Positions 33,740 to 43,781 are shown, counted from the stretch's first letter. The stretch is 53,373 nt of DNA from Pirellula staleyi DSM 6068 (GCA_945875845.1 CAMCMB010000049.1:1-53373); one strand, 5' to 3'. The notes: generated by a model from the letters alone, not told the origin. Translations and numbers: made by a program.

Positions 33740-36700
33740 CTTCCCTGCCGCACAGGCAGCTTAGAAAAGCCATCTGGCCCGTATCGCATTGCTACATTGC
33801 TTCCCTGCCGCACAGGCAGCTTAGAAAGATTGGGTTAGCCGAGTGCCCAATTTCGGTTGCTTCCCTGCCGCACAGGCAGCTTAGAAATCTATAACTAGCC
33901 CTGGATCGCCCGAGCCAACCTTCCCTGCCGCACAGGCAGCTTAGAAAAAGTCAACTAAGATTCGCGTATTGTACCCTTTCTTCCCTGCCGCACAGGCAGC
34001 TTAGAAAGACCTACGCGGTGCCAAACTACGCTACGCCGACTTCCCTGCCGCACAGGCAGCTTAGAAAGACCCGCCCGCAAGATCGCCGCTAGGCAATCCC
34101 TTCCCTGCCGCACAGGCAGCTTAGAAACTAGCGTTAGGCGTACTAACCCCAGCGACCAACCTTCCCTGCCGCACAGGCAGCTTAGAAATTGATTGATCAT
34201 CGAAGCTAAGCAAGCCCCGCCTTCCCTGCCGCACAGGCAGCTTAGAAAACTGAGCCGTCCATTGCGTCCGTTATGTATGCCTTCCCTGCCGCACAGGCAG
34301 CTTAGAAAAAGCGTTACGCGTGCGTACTGCTTGATTGTTCCCTTCCCTGCCGCACAGGCAGCTTAGAAAGTTGCCCGCAAAAATGGATGGAACGCTGCTG
34401 ACTTCCCTGCCGCACAGGCAGCTTAGAAAAGCATAGGCCGCCGGAAAACCGGCATAGATTCCTTCCCTGCCGCACAGGCAGCTTAGAAATCTCCGATCGA
34501 CAAAAAAAGGAACTGCTCATTCTTCCCTGCCGCACAGGCAGCTTAGAAAGCGTAATAAAGAGGGGATGCAAACCGGGCCTGCTTCCCTGCCGCACAGGCA
34601 GCTTAGAAATCCCACCGTTGGCGACCTCTTCTTGAGCAAGCCTTCCCTGCCGCACAGGCAGCTTAGAAAAAGTCGAGGGAAAGGCGCGGGCCATCACGTT
34701 TCTTCCCTGCCGCACAGGCAGCTTAGAAAGTAAAGGCCAACCGCCTCAACTTCGCGTACAACTTCCCTGCCGCACAGGCAGCTTAGAAATCTCAAGAGAT
34801 GCCCGATTGCGACGTGAAAGTCTTCCCTGCCGCACAGGCAGCTTAGAAATAACAGGTGGCACCATTTCGAGCCTAGTGTACCTTCCCTGCCGCACAGGCA
34901 GCTTAGAAAACGCTCAGATAACTGCGACGTGCGACGGTCGCCTTCCCTGCCGCACAGGCAGCTTAGAAAGGCTGCGAGTGATCCGCGAGACTGCTGATCG
35001 CCTTCCCTGCCGCACAGGCAGCTTAGAAAAACTTTGTCACCCCGACAGACGTAACGCCAATCTTCCCTGCCGCACAGGCAGCTTAGAAAAGGTCGACGCG
35101 GCCGTTGGATGCGAACGTGATCTTCCCTGCCGCACAGGCAGCTTAGAAATTGCGTCGCTTGTGAGGCGATCGAACACCGACCTTCCCTGCCGCACAGGCA
35201 GCTTAGAAAAACGACGCTGACGAATGCGATGCGATCGGCGTCTTCCCTGCCGCACAGGCAGCTTAGAAAGCCAAATGGAGACGCAAATGGTTAAGCGTCT
35301 CTTCCCTGCCGCACAGGCAGCTTAGAAAGGCCGAACGATCCGAACCGACAGCCAGAGAGGCTTCCCTGCCGCACAGGCAGCTTAGAAATATCCGGCAAGC
35401 AAGGCCCATGCCCCAAGTGCCTTCCCTGCCGCACAGGCAGCTTAGAAATGAAGTTGGCGATAAACACGCAACATCTCTTTCTTCCCTGCCGCACAGGCAG
35501 CTTAGAAAGTTGCTGCGTGGAGGGAGCATAGTGGCACCGCCTTCCCTGCCGCACAGGCAGCTTAGAAAATGTTCTTCTATCTCCTTTCGTTTCTGCTCTT
35601 CTTCCCTGCCGCACAGGCAGCTTAGAAAGACCTAAGCAAAGCCAACCTACGCGGTGCCAACCTTCCCTGCCGCACAGGCAGCTTAGAAAACACGGTCGTG
35701 AAGCCAACATAGCTTATTGAATCTTCCCTGCCGCACAGGCAGCTTAGAAATCGCAAATCAGGCATACCTAGTTGCCTACGCCCTTCCCTGCCGCACAGGC
35801 AGCTTAGAAAGAACGCAAAAGCTGCTTTACCGAACAACATTGCTTCCCTGCCGCACAGGCAGCTTAGAAAGTTCGGTCATCAATGGTCAATCATCGATTC
35901 GACTTCCCTGCCGCACAGGCAGCTTAGAAAAGACGGATGAACGCCAATGGGGAATGAGCTTGCCTTCCCTGCCGCACAGGCAGCTTAGAAAAAACGCATG
36001 CGGCCACTTATCCCACTTAACCCCTTCCCTGCCGCACAGGCAGCTTAGAAATCAAACGCTACCGGTTGAACATTTGGACCAACCTTCCCTGCCGCACAGG
36101 CAGCTTAGAAAATCCAAGCGGAAAGACTCAGTCCGGCAGCGCCCTTCCCTGCCGCACAGGCAGCTTAGAAAAACCTAAGCGGTGCCGACCTAAGCTACGC
36201 CGACTTCCCTGCCGCACAGGCAGCTTAGAAAGCTTAGGTTGGTGCCGCTTAGGTCGGCGTAGCCTTCCCTGCCGCACAGGCAGCTTAGAAAGGTGCTTGC
36301 GTCCGTGTCCGCTGGCTTATCGACTTCCCTGCCGCACAGGCAGCTTAGAAAAATGGCACGGTGTTAGGTCACCTGGACTTGCACTTCCCTGCCGCACAGG
36401 CAGCTTAGAAAGAACAAGCCGATCCGACCCGAGAGCGATTTCGCTTCCCTGCCGCACAGGCAGCTTAGAAATGACCAATGTTTTACTGCTGGCGAAAGTC
36501 AGCCTTCCCTGCCGCACAGGCAGCTTAGAAAACGTAAGGCCCGTAGCGTCGCTGCATGATCGCCTTCCCTGCCGCACAGGCAGCTTAGAAAGCATCGGTG
36601 GCAACGCATGTGCTGGGCTGGTACTTCCCTGCCGCACAGGCAGCTTAGAAACAATCCATTCCGACGCCATTCGCCCACTGGAGCTTCCCTGCCGCACAGG

Positions 36701-37971
36701 CAGCTTAGAAAGAGAATCCAAGCAGCATAAAGAGCGGGATTGTCTTCCCTGCCGCACAGGCAGCTTAGAAAGAAAATACTCCGACCTCAATATCTGGCAT
36801 GTTCTTCCCTGCCGCACAGGCAGCTTAGAAATGGATAGGAGAGTGCTGCCTGAATGAAATTCGCTTCCCTGCCGCACAGGCAGCTTAGAAATGGTTGAGA
36901 CGTTCCAAACTCTCCATCTGGTACTTCCCTGCCGCACAGGCAGCTTAGAAATCGACAATCCCGCCCGAGTTGCGTTTGATCTCCTTCCCTGCCGCACAGG
37001 CAGCTTAGAAAATGAAACGAAGGACAAGAGAGTTCAACGAGTTCTTCCCTGCCGCACAGGCAGCTTAGAAAACGCCACGCCAACCTACGCGGTGCCAAAC
37101 TACCTTCCCTGCCGCACAGGCAGCTTAGAAAGGTTGCTACATTAAGTGATGTTGAAGCATCAGCTTCCCTGCCGCACAGGCAGCTTAGAAAGGTCATAAA
37201 CTGTCATTCGAGTAATGACATGCCTTCCCTGCCGCACAGGCAGCTTAGAAATCAGCTAGCAAAAAAGATTGCGGAACAAGTAGCTTCCCTGCCGCACAGG
37301 CAGCTTAGAAAAAGCGGGTCAAGAGATCCTCCCTCAGTTGCATCTTCCCTGCCGCACAGGCAGCTTAGAAATCTTGATCCTCCCGGTTACGCGTTCGCCA
37401 TTCCTTCCCTGCCGCACAGGCAGCTTAGAAAATGCCAACCTAAGCTACGCCGACCTACGCCACCTTCCCTGCCGCACAGGCAGCTTAGAAAACTTGTTAG
37501 GGGCAATCGATTCGTTAGTGATCCTTCCCTGCCGCACAGGCAGCTTAGAAATTGGGAGCCGCGATTGTGAAAACGGAATTTGTCTTCCCTGCCGCACAGG
37601 CAGCTTAGAAAAAATCACCCGATGGAAGATCGAAGATACAGCCCTTCCCTGCCGCACAGGCAGCTTAGAAAAATCGGCAAGTGCTTTTTCCGATTCGGCA
37701 ACACTTCCCTGCCGCACAGGCAGCTTAGAAAATGCCATTGGTCAGCAGATAACCGTTGCTGCGCTTCCCTGCCGCACAGGCAGCTTAGAAATAGGCACGC
37801 CCGAGCAACCCGCGTATGTCGTCCTTCCCTGCCGCACAGGCAGCTTAGAAAACAAACGTGCATCGGACTGTGGCGCAGTGTTCCTTCCCTGCCGCACAGG
37901 CAGCTTAGAAAACGCGTCCCCATCACCGACGAGAGACGCCGAACTTCCCTGCCGCACCGGCAGCTTAGAAA
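33740..37971 (+). CRISPR. Type I-F CRISPR array, 71 repeats and 70 spacers
   Basis: The 28-base repeat contains TGCCGCACAGGCAGCTTAG (positions 7-25 of the repeat), with the I-F stem CTGCC/GGCAG and the 3' handle CTTAGAAA. Repeats start every 60 bases, with five 61-base and one 59-base units; hence 64 spacers of 32 nt, five of 33 and one of 31. All repeats I checked are identical except the last (37944-37971), where CACAGG reads CACCGG, marking it as the old, distal end. Six spacers (34008, 35629, 36172, 36232, 37072, 37432) encode pentapeptide-repeat motifs. Translations of the array in any frame give a repeated LPCRTGSLE-like peptide, which is an artefact of the repeat. Confidence 0.99.
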
Positions 37972-37993
37972 AAGCGTAGCTACGTTTGTTATG

Positions 37994-38278
37994 CTACTCG
38001 AGCAACTGGCGTAACTGCTTTTCAAATCGTTCCGTGAATACTCCTCCGTTGAATGCGTTTCTAAGCAATTCGAGAAGTTCGTCTTCCGTGGCATCGAGTG
38101 GACGCGGAGTCATGCGACCGTCTTTCCACCACGAGAAACGATAGCCCTCCTTGCCGTTAGCCAACCCCTCCTTAAAATGCAGCCGCTCAATCCGTCCCTC
38201 CGAGCCGGTGGGAAAGGAAATACTCGCGTGCGCGAGTTCCGTTGCGTAACGTGTATCTCTTAACGATGCGTCGTTCAT
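37994..38278 (-). CDS. Small protein of unknown function beside the CRISPR array
   Basis: 94 residues, starting MNDASLRDTRYATELAHASI and ending in a helix (LLRNAFNGGVFTERFEKQLRQLLE). It has a central stretch of aromatic and charged residues (YRFSWWKDGRMTPRPLDATEDEL). An AAAAGGAG site lies about 12 bases upstream of the ATG, so it is likely a real gene. I recognise no family; no signal peptide or membrane segment. It ends 22 bases after the last CRISPR repeat, convergent with the array, and is next to a toxin-antitoxin pair, from which it is separated by about 120 bases. Confidence 0.6.
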   Translation of the reverse strand: MNDASLRDTRYATELAHASISFPTGSEGRIERLHFKEGLANGKEGYRFSWWKDGRMTPRPLDATEDELLELLRNAFNGGVFTERFEKQLRQLLE

Positions 38279-38399
38279 GTACAGTTATTCTCCTTTTCGC
38301 CTATGGTCTAAATTCAGCGGGTTACGGCCAATAGACTTTGCCTATCAAAAACCTTAGCCCGTCGCTCCGTGGCCCTGTTGCAATTTTTTTGTGTTTTTG

Positions 38400-38690
38400 T
38401 TACCCGCGATCTCTTAGGGTCAGACTGCTTCGCCCATTTACGAGCAAACCTACGACGACTATCTCAGAGTCGGTAAGGTCGTAGTAAATCACCGCAGTAA
38501 ATCGCGGCATACGTATCGGACGATAGCCCGTCTCGTCAACCGAGTGGTGCAATGAAACAGTTGGCAAGCCTCTCGCGATGGTGAAGAAAAGATCGGCAAA
38601 TTCGTCACCCAGACCATCCCGCTTTTCGTCATACCAGTCCCGAGCGGATCGCAAGTCAAGGTAAACGTCGTCAACGAGTCGTACGTTCAT
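38400..38690 (-). CDS. ParE/RelE-type toxin
   Basis: 96 residues with the RelE/ParE fold pattern: VRLVDDVYLDLRSARDWYDEKRDGLGDEF, then a middle helix, GYRPIRMPRFTAVIYYDLTDSEIVVVGLLVNGRSS. The central basic and tyrosine-rich strands are typical of ParE toxins that inhibit gyrase, or RelE mRNA endonucleases; which one cannot be decided. It starts with ATGA overlapping the antitoxin stop (38687-38690), the classical antitoxin-toxin coupling. The pair stabilises DNA by addiction and may protect the CRISPR locus from loss. Confidence 0.85.
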   Translation of the reverse strand: MNVRLVDDVYLDLRSARDWYDEKRDGLGDEFADLFFTIARGLPTVSLHHSVDETGYRPIRMPRFTAVIYYDLTDSEIVVVGLLVNGRSSLTLRDRG

Positions 38691-38914
38691 CTCGTCCGAT
38701 CAGCATCAAGTCGGCCCCGAAGCTCATCGATTGTCATTGCCGTTTCTGGATTCTGCCGATAATTCGCTATCCTACGATCAAACTCAGCCTTGATCTCGGG
38801 CGCTGGTGCTGGATTTACATTCTCCGGCAGCGAATCCCAGATTGCCTCGGCTACGCGAAGTCGGTCGGAGACGGATAGAGATACGGCATCGGATATAAGT
38901 TGTTCAGCGGTCAT
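38687..38914 (-). CDS. Addiction-module antitoxin (TIGR02574-like)
   Basis: 75 residues; SLSVSDRLRVAEAIWDSLPE is the hallmark of the 'putative addiction module component' family that partners ParE/RelE toxins. An AGGAGG site stands five bases before the ATG at 38914. The C-terminal part (PEIKAEFDRRIANYRQNPETAMTIDELRGRL) would wrap the toxin. It is the first gene of the two-gene operon and probably represses its own promoter with the toxin. Confidence 0.85.
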   Translation of the reverse strand: MTAEQLISDAVSLSVSDRLRVAEAIWDSLPENVNPAPAPEIKAEFDRRIANYRQNPETAMTIDELRGRLDADRTR

Positions 38915-39380
38915 TGGAACCTCCTCGATTTAGGGTGCTGTCCTGCTTTGGCGGGCTGTCCCACCATTTGCGGGCTAATTGGTTTCGAGCCTAGCGAAAT
39001 CCCAATAGCCCTAAACGCCGAAATAGGATCTTGTATCCGCAAAGCTTGGGGAATTATCCCTGATTTGTCAATTCAATTATTCCTGGTTCCCTCCAGTTGT
39101 CCCGGTTTCATGGTGGAAGGCAAAATCTTCGGTCCACAAGGGATTATTAATTATTCCTGATTCCCGCGTGATGCTTGGACATGAAGGCAATAATGCAAGA
39201 CTGGGCAAGAACTCGCGTTAGGACCCTTCTGCAAATAAGTGGCGTAAGCTTCCAGCTTGCGCGGCAAAAAACGCAAGCTGGAAGCTTACGCCACGCTAGC
39301 CATCATTTTCAGCTTGACAGGCTGGAAGCATATCCCACTAATTGTGCTGCGAGAACAGACGCCTTTCTAGCGAGAACAAA
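38915..39380. repeat. Gene-free region with a perfect 23-bp inverted repeat
   Basis: No gene seen. GTGGCGTAAGCTTCCAGCTT plus GCG (39239-39261) is followed, after a 10-base loop, by its exact reverse complement (39272-39294). A third, diverged copy lies around 39314-39339. It is the same unit as at 11553-11637. As RNA it would form a very stable hairpin between the antitoxin promoter and pqiA, and could act as a terminator or mRNA stabiliser. Confidence 0.8.
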
Positions 39381-39974
39381 GTGGTAAAATCAAACAAAGC
39401 TTGTCACTGTTGTGGTCTAATCCATCGTATGCATGCGCTTCGGGCTAACCAACGATCCTTGTGCACACGCTGTCATAGCGTCATGGACATTCCTCGAAAT
39501 CATGAACGGTCCCAAGGGCGAACTGCCGCTGCAGCGATCGCCGCCGTTTTGCTCTTTCCCGCGGCCGTCCTTTTGCCCATTCTCGAAGTGGAACAACTCG
39601 GACACCACCATCAAAGCAGTATCCTCGGCGGGATTTTAGAGCTGTTTCGAAACGGGAACTATTTCATCGCTATCGTGATCCTTGTGTTTTCGATCGTCCT
39701 ACCGTTAGCGAAAATACTCGCTTTGATCGAGCTCAGTTGGCTGTGCTCGCTGCAGCAACGTCATCGAGCTTGGACCTATCGGCTGATGGAGCAGATTGGC
39801 AAATGGAGCATGATGGATGTGATGTTGCTCGCGTTTTTGGTCATGCTGATCAAGCTCAGCGGATTGGTGCAATTTCATTTTGGGCCAGCCGTTATCGCTT
39901 TCGTGTTGTGCGTGACCATGAGTATGATTGCAGCCATTTGCTTTGATCCTCACGCGATTTGGGAGTCCCCATGA
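39381..39974 (+). CDS. pqiA: PqiA-like membrane protein with zinc ribbon
   Basis: About 197 residues from a GTG at 39381; I choose this start because the first cysteine pair of the zinc ribbon (KACHCCGLIH then LCTRCHS) would otherwise be lost, although the ribosome site is weak. Four membrane helices follow: AAAAIAAVLLFPAAVLLP, YFIAIVILVFSIVLPLAKIL, MMDVMLLAFLVMLIKL and AVIAFVLCVTMSMIAAICF. This is a single PqiA domain; the Escherichia protein has two. PqiA works with an MCE protein (PqiB) in lipid movement between inner and outer membrane, and the MCE gene follows after only 10 bases. Confidence 0.87.
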   Translation: MVKSNKACHCCGLIHRMHALRANQRSLCTRCHSVMDIPRNHERSQGRTAAAAIAAVLLFPAAVLLPILEVEQLGHHHQSSILGGILELFRNGNYFIAIVILVFSIVLPLAKILALIELSWLCSLQQRHRAWTYRLMEQIGKWSMMDVMLLAFLVMLIKLSGLVQFHFGPAVIAFVLCVTMSMIAAICFDPHAIWESP

Positions 39975-39984
39975 AAGTTCAAGA

Positions 39985-41466
39985 ATGAACGAGCCAGAAA
40001 CATCACCTGAGCCGCCGATCCCAACTGCCCTCTTGCAAACCAACCCCACGATTTCGCGTTGGTTCGCCTCTCGATTGTGGTTGCTGACCCTGGTTTGCGG
40101 AGTGATCAGCCTCGGTCTGTTTTGGTACTCAAGGCAAAATACGGGCTCTTTGATCACGATTGCGTTTCGCGAAGGGCATGGATTGAAGCCCGAGGATCGA
40201 CTGACGTATCGCGGTATCGAGATTGGAGCGGTCGAGAAAATTGAGTTGAATCCAAATCGAGATGGCATCGTAGTCCATGTTCGCTTGACCCCTCGAGCGC
40301 GGTCGATGGCTGCGGAGGGAGCCAAATTCTGGATTGTTCGCCCGATGTTATCGATTGATGCCATTCGGGGGCTCGATACCTTGCTCGGCGCAAAGTACAT
40401 TGCAATCGATCCACCGTCGGTCGAAGCTCGGGCGCAGTCCCATTTTGTGGGGCTGGATTCGGCACCGATCATTTCTCCTGCGGATGGCTCGCTAGAAATT
40501 AGCCTCGACGCAAAGTCGCGCGGCGGATTGGAAAATGGAGCTCCTATTCTCTTTCGCGGCTTCCGCATCGGCAACATCGTTCAAGTAAGTTTGGCGATGG
40601 ATGCGAGAACCGTGCGAGCCAGATGCGCGATCGATCCGGAATACCGAGACATTATCAGGAACAACAGCAAGTTTTGGAATCGTAGCGGTTGGCGATTGGA
40701 ATTCGGCTTGTCCGGCCTCAAGTTAGACGCGGATACACTCGCACAAATGCTCTCGGGCGGAATCGAAATGGCGACACCCTCCGAGCCAGCACCGAGCGTC
40801 AGTACCGGTCACCGATTCTTCCTTTATGACAAGCCGGAGGCCGATTGGCTAACTTGGCAACCGTCGATGGTACACGGCCAAACCTTAAGTCGCTTGGCGT
40901 CGAACATGCCTCAGCCTATTCGTATCGCACTGAGATGGCAGGAGCGATCGTTTGGCTTTCGCACGAATCAACAACGATCCTCATGGTGTTTGCCCCTCTC
41001 CGACGGATCCATCCTCTGTCTTTCGGAACAAACGACTGCACCTAAGTCTGCCCTGGCCGATTCGACGCAGATCGAGTTTGCCGGGGTGTCGCTGAGCCCA
41101 TCGCAGTTCCAGGTATCCAACACCACATCCGAAGCATCCCAGGACAGTTCGGTCGAATCGGTCGAAAAGGTCGGGCGTTTTACTACGTCCGAACCCATCC
41201 CAGTGGATGTCCTTCGCTGGCCAGCGGACCGAGTTGCCGCGAAACTACCGGATACGGTTTGCGACGTTCTCATCGCTCATGCCGATGCGTCGAGTGTGGT
41301 TGCCATCGATGCGGGCAGACTGAAAAAGACATCCATCGATTGGGAAATCGATGAGCAGGTGCTTGTCGATCGCGACTATCACGGCTTGCCCGTTGTCTCC
41401 GCCGATTCAAGCGAAGTCATTGGATTTATTGATATCCACAAAGGAAAAAAAAGGATCGTCCGTTAG
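39985..41466 (+). CDS. pqiB: MCE/MlaD-family protein, PqiB-like
   Basis: About 493 residues from ATG 39985, 10 bases after pqiA. One N-terminal membrane helix (LWLLTLVCGVISLGLFWY) anchors the periplasmic part. Two MCE domains are visible: ITIAFREGHGLKPEDRLTYRGIEIGAVEKIEL, and LEISLDAKSRGGLENGAPILFRGFRIGNIVQV. The remaining C-terminal portion resembles no MCE copy clearly. MCE proteins form hexameric rings or tubes that guide lipids across the periplasm; PqiB has three MCE domains, this protein shows two, so it is a shorter variant. Operon with pqiA. Confidence 0.85.
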   Translation: MNEPETSPEPPIPTALLQTNPTISRWFASRLWLLTLVCGVISLGLFWYSRQNTGSLITIAFREGHGLKPEDRLTYRGIEIGAVEKIELNPNRDGIVVHVRLTPRARSMAAEGAKFWIVRPMLSIDAIRGLDTLLGAKYIAIDPPSVEARAQSHFVGLDSAPIISPADGSLEISLDAKSRGGLENGAPILFRGFRIGNIVQVSLAMDARTVRARCAIDPEYRDIIRNNSKFWNRSGWRLEFGLSGLKLDADTLAQMLSGGIEMATPSEPAPSVSTGHRFFLYDKPEADWLTWQPSMVHGQTLSRLASNMPQPIRIALRWQERSFGFRTNQQRSSWCLPLSDGSILCLSEQTTAPKSALADSTQIEFAGVSLSPSQFQVSNTTSEASQDSSVESVEKVGRFTTSEPIPVDVLRWPADRVAAKLPDTVCDVLIAHADASSVVAIDAGRLKKTSIDWEIDEQVLVDRDYHGLPVVSADSSEVIGFIDIHKGKKRIVR

Positions 41467-41656
41467 TGCATGCATGTGGGAGGTTGTGGCTGGAGACCCG
41501 CAATCCCGAATGACTCGCGCCGGCAATCGCTTGCGTTTGATTCTCCTGAACTTGGATTTTTGTTGCTGGCTAGCCACCGAGGGGCGGCGGTTGGACTATA
41601 ATCCGACTCGCCCAATCTTGCCCGCCGAACAACCCTCGCCAGGAGAGCCCTAAAAA

Positions 41657-43114
41657 GTGTCGGAACAAACAACAAAAACCAACTGGTGGAGTGGCCTAAC
41701 CAGTTATCACTGGTTTGTTTTCGCGATGGCGTCTCTCGCGTGGCTATTCGATTGCCTCGATCAACAGATATTCATTTTGGTTCGCAAGGATGCATTGAAG
41801 CACCTGCTCCCGCCAACCATGGATGCAAGCCAGGTCGGTGCCTACTCGGGTTATGCGACCAGTATTTTTATGATCGGTTGGGCGACCGGCGGATTGATCT
41901 TTGGTTCGGTTGGAGATTGGTTTGGGCGAGCGAAAACGCTGACCTTGACCGTTTTGATCTATTCCCTATGCACGGGCTTGTCGGCGTTCTCTACCGGTTG
42001 GATCGATTTTGCAATTTATCGGTTCATTACGGGCCTGGGGGTTGGTGGTGTTTTTGGCCTGGCGGTGACTTTGGTTGCCGATAGCTTGCCCGCGCACTCC
42101 AGGACGGGTGCTCTCGGGTTGCTTCAGGCGTTATCTGCCGTCGGCAATATCTCCTCGGGGCTAATCTACTTGTTGGTCACATCTCTCTCGAAGGCAGATG
42201 TAATTGCCTCCAACATGAGTTGGAAGGTTATGTTCTTGGTCGGTGCCTTGCCGGCATTCTTATGCGTCTTTCTGCAAATGAAAATGAAAGAACCGGAGGC
42301 CTGGGTCAAAGCCAGAAAAGAAGGCAAGGTCACAGGGGTCAAATTCGGGTCCTATGCGGAGCTTTTCGGCGACCCTGTGCTTCGGCGGAACGCTTTGTTC
42401 GGAATGCTGCTGTGCGTCGCTGGGATTATCGGTGTCTGGGGTATTGGCTTTTTCGCGCCGGACTTGGTTCGGGATGTCATCACGAACAATCTTACCCAGC
42501 AAGAAATTGCCAAACAAAAAGCATCCCTTGCGGTTTCAACGACTGATGCCGTGCCAACGGACGCCCAGCCCGCCGTGATTGAGCTGCCCAAGGAAGTGAA
42601 GGCAAAGATCGCCGATGAAGCTTCCACATTGGTAGCATTCAACGGAATCTTGCAGAACATTGGTGCTTTTTTTGGAATGATGACGTTTACCTATATTGCG
42701 CAGGCAATTGGGCGGCGAAAAGCGTTTTTCATGGCCTTTATCGCAGCCATGATTGCGACCGTCGGATATTTCCAGTTGTTCAATAGTCCATGGCACCTTT
42801 GGATGAGTAGCGTCATGGGCTTTTTTCAGATGGCGCTGTTCGCGGGCTTTGCAATCTACCTGCCTGAGTTGTTCCCAATCCGCCTCCGAAGTACAGGAAC
42901 AAGTTTCTGCTACAACGTGGGGCGTTACGTCGCCGCATCTGGCCCAATCACACTGGGATTGCTGGCTCTCAGTCTAGCTGCCAACGCCAAGTCGACGACC
43001 GAAAAAATCGATGCCTTTCGCGATGCTTGCAGCTACATGAGCGTTATCTTCTTGATCGGTTTGATTGCGGTCTATTTCTTGCCAGAAACCAAGGGTAAGC
43101 CACTGCCGGAATAG
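41657..43114 (+). CDS. MFS transporter, sugar/aromatic-acid-type
   Basis: 485 residues with twelve predicted membrane helices and the major facilitator signatures: GLIFGSVGDWFGRAKTLTL (loop 2-3 motif), RFITGLGVGGVFGLAVTLVAD, then FLPETKGKPLPE (PETKG motif) at the end. A long loop between helices 6 and 8 is rich in Lys, Glu, Ala and Thr (about residues 285-330). Start GTG at 41657 with AGGAG at 41641-41645. The substrate is unknown; relatives carry metabolites such as aromatic acids or sugar phosphates. Confidence 0.88.
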   Translation: MSEQTTKTNWWSGLTSYHWFVFAMASLAWLFDCLDQQIFILVRKDALKHLLPPTMDASQVGAYSGYATSIFMIGWATGGLIFGSVGDWFGRAKTLTLTVLIYSLCTGLSAFSTGWIDFAIYRFITGLGVGGVFGLAVTLVADSLPAHSRTGALGLLQALSAVGNISSGLIYLLVTSLSKADVIASNMSWKVMFLVGALPAFLCVFLQMKMKEPEAWVKARKEGKVTGVKFGSYAELFGDPVLRRNALFGMLLCVAGIIGVWGIGFFAPDLVRDVITNNLTQQEIAKQKASLAVSTTDAVPTDAQPAVIELPKEVKAKIADEASTLVAFNGILQNIGAFFGMMTFTYIAQAIGRRKAFFMAFIAAMIATVGYFQLFNSPWHLWMSSVMGFFQMALFAGFAIYLPELFPIRLRSTGTSFCYNVGRYVAASGPITLGLLALSLAANAKSTTEKIDAFRDACSYMSVIFLIGLIAVYFLPETKGKPLPE

Positions 43115-43120
43115 CCCAAT

Positions 43121-43168
43121 GGCGTTAGCCTTCCGTTATGACGGATTAGACAACCGTGGGCTAGCGCC
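43121..43168. repeat. Imperfect inverted repeat after the MFS gene
   Basis: GGCGTTAGCC (43121-43130) and GGCTAGCGCC (43159-43168) pair at nine of ten positions. Probably a short intergenic palindrome, possibly a terminator for the MFS gene. Confidence 0.45.
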
Positions 43169-43209
43169 CTTCGGCTAATAAATAATCCAGGCTAGGCAAG
43201 CGTAAAACC

Positions 43210-43764
43210 ATGGAAACCAAGTTTCAACCTGACTTGATCGATGCCGAGAGCTTTGTCGCCAAGAATGCAACGCTTCGGGGTGAAGTGATTATTGGACGGC
43301 ATGCATGCGTCTTGTTTGGAGCTGTTCTTCGCGGTGATGTGGAGGCGGTTCGAGTGGGTACCCATTCCAACATTCAAGACCTTTGCTGTTTGCACAGCGA
43401 TCCTGGGTTTCCGTGCACCATCGGTGAGCGAGTGACAGTGGGCCACGGAGCAATCATCCACGGAGCAACGGTTGAGAACGACTGTCTCATAGGCATTCGA
43501 GCCGTTGTACTCAATGGTGCCGTTATTGGTACGGGCTCCATCATCGCGGCAGGAGCGTTGGTCCCGGAAGGCAAAATCATCCCACCCAATTCGTTAGTGA
43601 TGGGAATACCAGGCAAAGTCGTTCGCGAAACCAATGTGGCTGACGCCGAAATGATTGATCATGGCTGGAAACATTATGTCGAAGTAAGCAGGCTGTACAA
43701 AGAGAGCGAAGCTTTTCAGACCACATCAATCCAGACTGCCGGAACTCCAAGCACTTCCGCATAA
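43210..43764 (+). CDS. Gamma-carbonic-anhydrase-like hexapeptide-repeat protein
   Basis: 184 residues with left-handed beta-helix repeats: FVAKNATLRGEVIIGRHACVLFGAVLRGDVEAVRVGTHSNIQD, then RVTVGHGAIIHGATVENDCLIGIRAVVLNGAVIGTGSIIAAGALVPEGKIIPPNSLVMGIPGKVVRE. The metal-binding histidines of the gamma class are suggested by LHSD, VGHGAIIHG. A short helix closes the protein. The family contains carbonic anhydrases and acyltransferase-like relatives; the exact activity cannot be told. Confidence 0.87.
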   Translation: METKFQPDLIDAESFVAKNATLRGEVIIGRHACVLFGAVLRGDVEAVRVGTHSNIQDLCCLHSDPGFPCTIGERVTVGHGAIIHGATVENDCLIGIRAVVLNGAVIGTGSIIAAGALVPEGKIIPPNSLVMGIPGKVVRETNVADAEMIDHGWKHYVEVSRLYKESEAFQTTSIQTAGTPSTSA

Positions 43765-43781
43765 GTCATTGAGTGTAGTTT

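Noticed and set aside
34314-38094. Long open frames across the CRISPR array with repeated LPCRTGSLE, KLPVRQG and LSCLCGRE peptides
   Set aside because: These are translations of the CRISPR repeat itself in several frames on both strands; the 60-base period keeps frames open. Not genes.
39705-40577. 290-residue minus-strand frame across pqiA and the MCE gene
   Set aside because: Shadow of two genes with clear homology on the plus strand.
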